Below the pieces are notes generated by a model. It did not search any database, had not been told where the DNA came from, and saw only the letters and a program-made list of their open reading frames with translations. DNA of 61,428 nt from Patescibacteria group bacterium (GTDB lineage: Bacteria > Patescibacteriota > Microgenomatia > UBA1406 > GWC2-37-13), in assembly GCA_023380935.1 (NCBI GenBank), contig JAMCST010000005.1:1-61428 (forward strand), given 5' to 3'. The position numbers and the translations under genes were made by a program. Below, piece after piece: positions 58,503 to 61,428 of the stretch (position 1 is the stretch's first letter; every line of letters begins with the position of its first letter).

Positions 58503-61289
58503 ATGTTCAACATCTTTAGGAAATTTTTCGACTATAACGAAAAAGAAATCACCAGATTGCAAAAAAAGGTCAAGGAGATCGATGGGTTGGAGGAACGGGC
58601 AAAACGGATGAGCGATCGGGAGTTTCTCAAAGAAACTGCCAGCCTAAAAAAGACGATTCAGGAAAAGAAGCGCGGCTTGGACGAAATTTTGCCGTGGAGT
58701 TTTGCTTTGGTGCGGGAGGCAGCCTGGCGGGCCCTGGGGCAACGCCATTATGCGGTACAACTGATGGCCGGTATTGTCCTGCACGAAGGCAAGGTGGCCG
58801 AGCAGAAAACCGGAGAAGGGAAAACCCTCTCGGCGACGGCCGCGATGTACCTCAATACCTTGACCGGCAAGGCCGTCCATCTCGTGACGGTAAACGACTA
58901 CCTGGCGCGCATCGGTACCGGCTGGATGGGGCCGGTGTTTGATCGGCTGGGAATTACGGTGAGCACCGTGATTGCCGACGCTTCTTACATCTACGATCCG
59001 CAGTATCGCGACAGTCAGGCGCAGGATTGGCGTCTGGTGCACCTGCGGCCGATCACCAGAAAAGAAGCCTATGCGGCCGACGTCATCTACGGCATCAACA
59101 GTGAGTTCGGCTTTGACTATCTGCGCGATAACATGGTCAACCACCGTTCGGAGTTGGTGCAGCGCGGATTTTATTTTGCGATCATCGACGAGGCCGACTC
59201 GGTATTGATCGACGAGGCACGTACTCCGCACATCATCTCGGCTCCCAATGACGAAGACACTTCCAAGTATTACCGCTATGCCCAACTGGTTAGACGGCTG
59301 GAATCGCAGACCGACTACGTCATCGATGAAAAAACCCGCACCGCCAACCTGACCGAGGCGGGGATCGCCAAGGTGGAAAAGATGCTTAACGTCAGCAACA
59401 TCTACGAAAAGGATTTTGACACCCTGTTTCATATCGAAGCCGCCCTGAAGGCCGCGGCGCTGTTCAAGAATAATAAGGAATATATTATTCGTGACGGCGA
59501 GGTGGTGATCGTTGACGAGTTTACCGGTCGATTGTTGTCCGGCCGGCGGTTTTCCGAGGGAATCCATCAGGCCATCGAGGCCAAGGAGAACGTTTCCATT
59601 CAGCGCGAGTCCAGGACGCTGGCAACCATTTCCCTCCAGAACTACTTCCGCATGTACGAAAAACTGGCGGGGATGACCGGAACCGCGGCCACCGAGGCCG
59701 AAGAGTTCCATAAAATCTATCATACCGATGTGGTGGTGTTGCCCACCCACCGCAAGATGATCCGGCGCGACTCTCCGGACATGATCTACAAAACCGAACG
59801 GGCCAAGTTCAACGCCGTAGTTAACGACATCGCGGCCAACTACCAAAAGGGTCGGCCGGTGTTGGTGGGAACCTCGTCGATCGAAAAGAACGAACACCTG
59901 TCAAATCTGCTAAAACAAAAAGGCGTTCCCCATGAAGTGCTTAACGCCAAGAACCATCTCAAAGAAGCCCAGATTATTGCCCGGGCCGGGGAAAAGGGGG
60001 CGGTGACGATTGCCACCAACATGGCCGGTCGGGGAGTGGATATTATCTTGGGTGGGCAACCGCCGGAGGAGTCGAAAGTCAAGGCGTCGGCGGCCGCGCT
60101 TAAAAAAGACAAACAAGCCTGGCAAAAAAAACACGATGAAGTAGTGGATCTGGGCGGGTTGTATGTTATCGGTACCGAACGCCACGAGTCGCGCCGGATC
60201 GACAACCAGCTGCGCGGAAGAGCCGGCCGCCAGGGAGATCCCGGCGACACCCGGTTTTACGTCTCGCTTGAAGACGACCTGATGCGCATCTTCGGCGGCG
60301 AACAGATTGCCAAAATCATGGACTTTCTTAAATTCCCCGAAGACCAGCCGCTCACGCACGGCATGGTGTCCAGGGCGATCGAGCAGGCCCAGGTCAAAGT
60401 CGAGGGCTACAATTTTGACATCCGCAAACACCTGGTCGATTATGACGACGTGCTGAACAAGCAGCGCAGCATTCTTTACAGCTTGCGTATGAAGATGCTG
60501 CTTTCCGATGCCCGGCCCGAAGAGTTTAAACAGGCGGTATTTACGGTCTTTAACGAAGAGATCGAGGAACTGGTGAATCAGTCCTTTGCCCAGGAAGACG
60601 CCGGCGACCTGCAAACGGTCGATCGGTTCATCAAGGAAGCCAATCTGATTCTTCCGGTGGAAGCGGATCTGATTAGGCAGCTGGCCGGTAAACGCGACAT
60701 CGAGGGCATTGATCGTTCCCTGAAACAACTGGTCAAGGAAGAGTATGAAGGGCGCGCCCATAAGATCGGAAACGAGGTTTGGATGCGATTAGTCAGTTTT
60801 GTGTTTTTGTCCACCATTGACAAACACTGGACCGATCATTTGACCGCCATCGAAGATCTGCGCGAAGGCATTAATCTGCGCGGCTATGCCCAGATCGACC
60901 CGCTGGTCGCTTATAAAAATGAGGCCTTTACCATGTTTGAGCGGTTGATCGGTAACATTAATTTTGAATCTACCCGCCGGTTGTTCAAGATGGAGATCGA
61001 GGTAAAGACGCCGGAGTCTGATCTGGAAAAACGGCTGCTGACGTCAACCAAAACAGACGCGGCGACCTTTAAGTCCGCCTCGGCGGTCAATCCGTTTACC
61101 ACACCGCCGCCCCAAGCGGCTGCCCCGGTTTCTCCGTCGCCCAAACCGGCGCTGGCAAACCCAGCCGCTGACGGGAATCTGGGTTTCAAGATAATTTTAC
61201 CCGGGGAAAACAAGGTTAAACCGAATCGTAATGATCCTTGCTGGTGCGGCAGCGGCAAAAAGTACAAACGTTGCCACTACCCCAACTGA
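58503..61289 (+). CDS. secA: Protein translocase ATPase SecA
   Basis: 928 aa. Walker A TGEGKT (about 99-104), the DEAD-like IIDEADSVLIDEA, preprotein-crosslinking domain, GTSSIEKNEHLS, MAGRGVDI and RGRAGRQGDPG helicase motifs, and the helical scaffold are complete. The end has an Ala/Pro-rich linker and the zinc-binding SEC-C motif (NDPCWCGSGKKYKRCH) that binds SecB or ribosomes. SecA drives export through SecY. Confidence 0.97.
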   Translation: MFNIFRKFFDYNEKEITRLQKKVKEIDGLEERAKRMSDREFLKETASLKKTIQEKKRGLDEILPWSFALVREAAWRALGQRHYAVQLMAGIVLHEGKVAEQKTGEGKTLSATAAMYLNTLTGKAVHLVTVNDYLARIGTGWMGPVFDRLGITVSTVIADASYIYDPQYRDSQAQDWRLVHLRPITRKEAYAADVIYGINSEFGFDYLRDNMVNHRSELVQRGFYFAIIDEADSVLIDEARTPHIISAPNDEDTSKYYRYAQLVRRLESQTDYVIDEKTRTANLTEAGIAKVEKMLNVSNIYEKDFDTLFHIEAALKAAALFKNNKEYIIRDGEVVIVDEFTGRLLSGRRFSEGIHQAIEAKENVSIQRESRTLATISLQNYFRMYEKLAGMTGTAATEAEEFHKIYHTDVVVLPTHRKMIRRDSPDMIYKTERAKFNAVVNDIAANYQKGRPVLVGTSSIEKNEHLSNLLKQKGVPHEVLNAKNHLKEAQIIARAGEKGAVTIATNMAGRGVDIILGGQPPEESKVKASAAALKKDKQAWQKKHDEVVDLGGLYVIGTERHESRRIDNQLRGRAGRQGDPGDTRFYVSLEDDLMRIFGGEQIAKIMDFLKFPEDQPLTHGMVSRAIEQAQVKVEGYNFDIRKHLVDYDDVLNKQRSILYSLRMKMLLSDARPEEFKQAVFTVFNEEIEELVNQSFAQEDAGDLQTVDRFIKEANLILPVEADLIRQLAGKRDIEGIDRSLKQLVKEEYEGRAHKIGNEVWMRLVSFVFLSTIDKHWTDHLTAIEDLREGINLRGYAQIDPLVAYKNEAFTMFERLIGNINFESTRRLFKMEIEVKTPESDLEKRLLTSTKTDAATFKSASAVNPFTTPPPQAAAPVSPSPKPALANPAADGNLGFKIILPGENKVKPNRNDPCWCGSGKKYKRCHYPN

Positions 61290-61327
61290 CGCCCCCCCTG
61301 CCGCATTCTCCTCGTAAATATCCGACA

Positions 61328-61347
61328 GTCCATATATAGTTATGGAC
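61328..61347. repeat. Inverted repeat over a start codon
   Basis: GTCCATA, six bases, TATGGAC: a seven-base inverted repeat whose right arm contains the ATG (61342) of the last gene. It may be an operator or part of a mobile-element end. Confidence 0.4.
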
Positions 61348-61428
61348 ATGATAAATCAAACACAGATTGTTTTGGCCCGGGAACTCTACGAGCAAGGGGT
61401 CCCAAAGATGCATATTGCTCAGAAGCTG
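61342..61428 (+). CDS. Partial helix-turn-helix protein, possibly a transposase start
   Basis: 29 codons, cut by the window end. The reading MDMINQTQIVLARELYEQGV followed by PKMHIAQKL is the beginning of a helix-turn-helix; this wording is common at the start of IS21-type and related transposases, and also in resolvases and small regulators. ATG 61348 is an alternative start. Too little is visible to decide. Confidence 0.45.
   Translation, partial: MDMINQTQIVLARELYEQGVPKMHIAQKL

Overview
The window looks like a chromosomal segment of a Candidate Phyla Radiation (Patescibacteria) bacterium, plausibly of the Microgenomates/OP11 side, although the exact phylum cannot be read from the sequence alone. 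Reasons: the long spc/alpha ribosomal operon has no rpmD (L30) between rpsE and rplO, genes are packed with ATGA overlaps, many housekeeping proteins are shorter than usual (AlaRS, RecO, TIM, a UvrD-type helicase), and the surface-protein set (DUF4012, VanW/G5, baseplate-J-like, sortase, minimal PilN/PilO) is typical of CPR genomes. TGA is a normal stop codon. No stretch longer than about 170 bases lacks a gene or a signal described here.

Layout. 1-12777: ribosomal/transcription operon (S3 C-terminal part, L16, L29, S17, L14, L24, L5, S14, S19, S8, L6, L18, S5, L15, SecY, L33, Adk fusion, Map, IF-1, L36, S13, S11, S4, RpoA, L17, L13, S9). 12800-18300: two glycosyltransferases, a triple zinc-ribbon protein, a coiled-coil protein, an anchored cyclophilin and TypA/BipA. 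18460-23221: surface polysaccharide genes (glycosyltransferase, ManC, polyprenyl-phosphate sugar transferase) and a DUF4012 protein. 23226-26778: an Fe-S type RecB/Cas4-like nuclease, RecO, GlyRS and S20. 26775-30531: PilN/PilO-like genes and surface proteins, one with an LPETG signal. 30521-42128: TIM, UvrD-like helicase, acyltransferase, HAD phosphatase, VanW, an anchored solute-binding protein, an ASKHA-like/baseplate-J-like fusion, a sortase and PBP1A. 42100-48060: SerRS plus a cluster related to nucleotide salvage and sanitation (HAM1-like, P-loop kinase, unknown gene, Maf-like gene, HD hydrolase, deoxynucleoside kinase). 48141-61289: LysRS, M20 peptidase, GNAT-like protein, ACT protein, GreA, tRNA-Glu, a thioredoxin-fold protein, a free tRNA-binding domain, a short AlaRS, NnrD, two exported proteins and SecA. 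The last 100 bases start a helix-turn-helix gene that may belong to a transposase.

Two signals run through the whole window. First, genes that begin a transcription unit nearly all have a -10 box (TATAAT, TAAAAT or TAGAAT, often with an extended TGn) ending 5-10 bases before the start codon, with no Shine-Dalgarno, so leaderless mRNAs seem to be the rule. Only rpsT (S20) has a strong Shine-Dalgarno. Second, in the accessory block 44.6-46.9 kb, terminator-like hairpins and tiny ORFs lie between promoter and gene. The clearest case is a leaderless, arginine-rich 35-codon ORF that runs through two hairpins and ends inside the start of a Maf-like gene, which suggests attenuation control. This is the best candidate for an undescribed system in the window.
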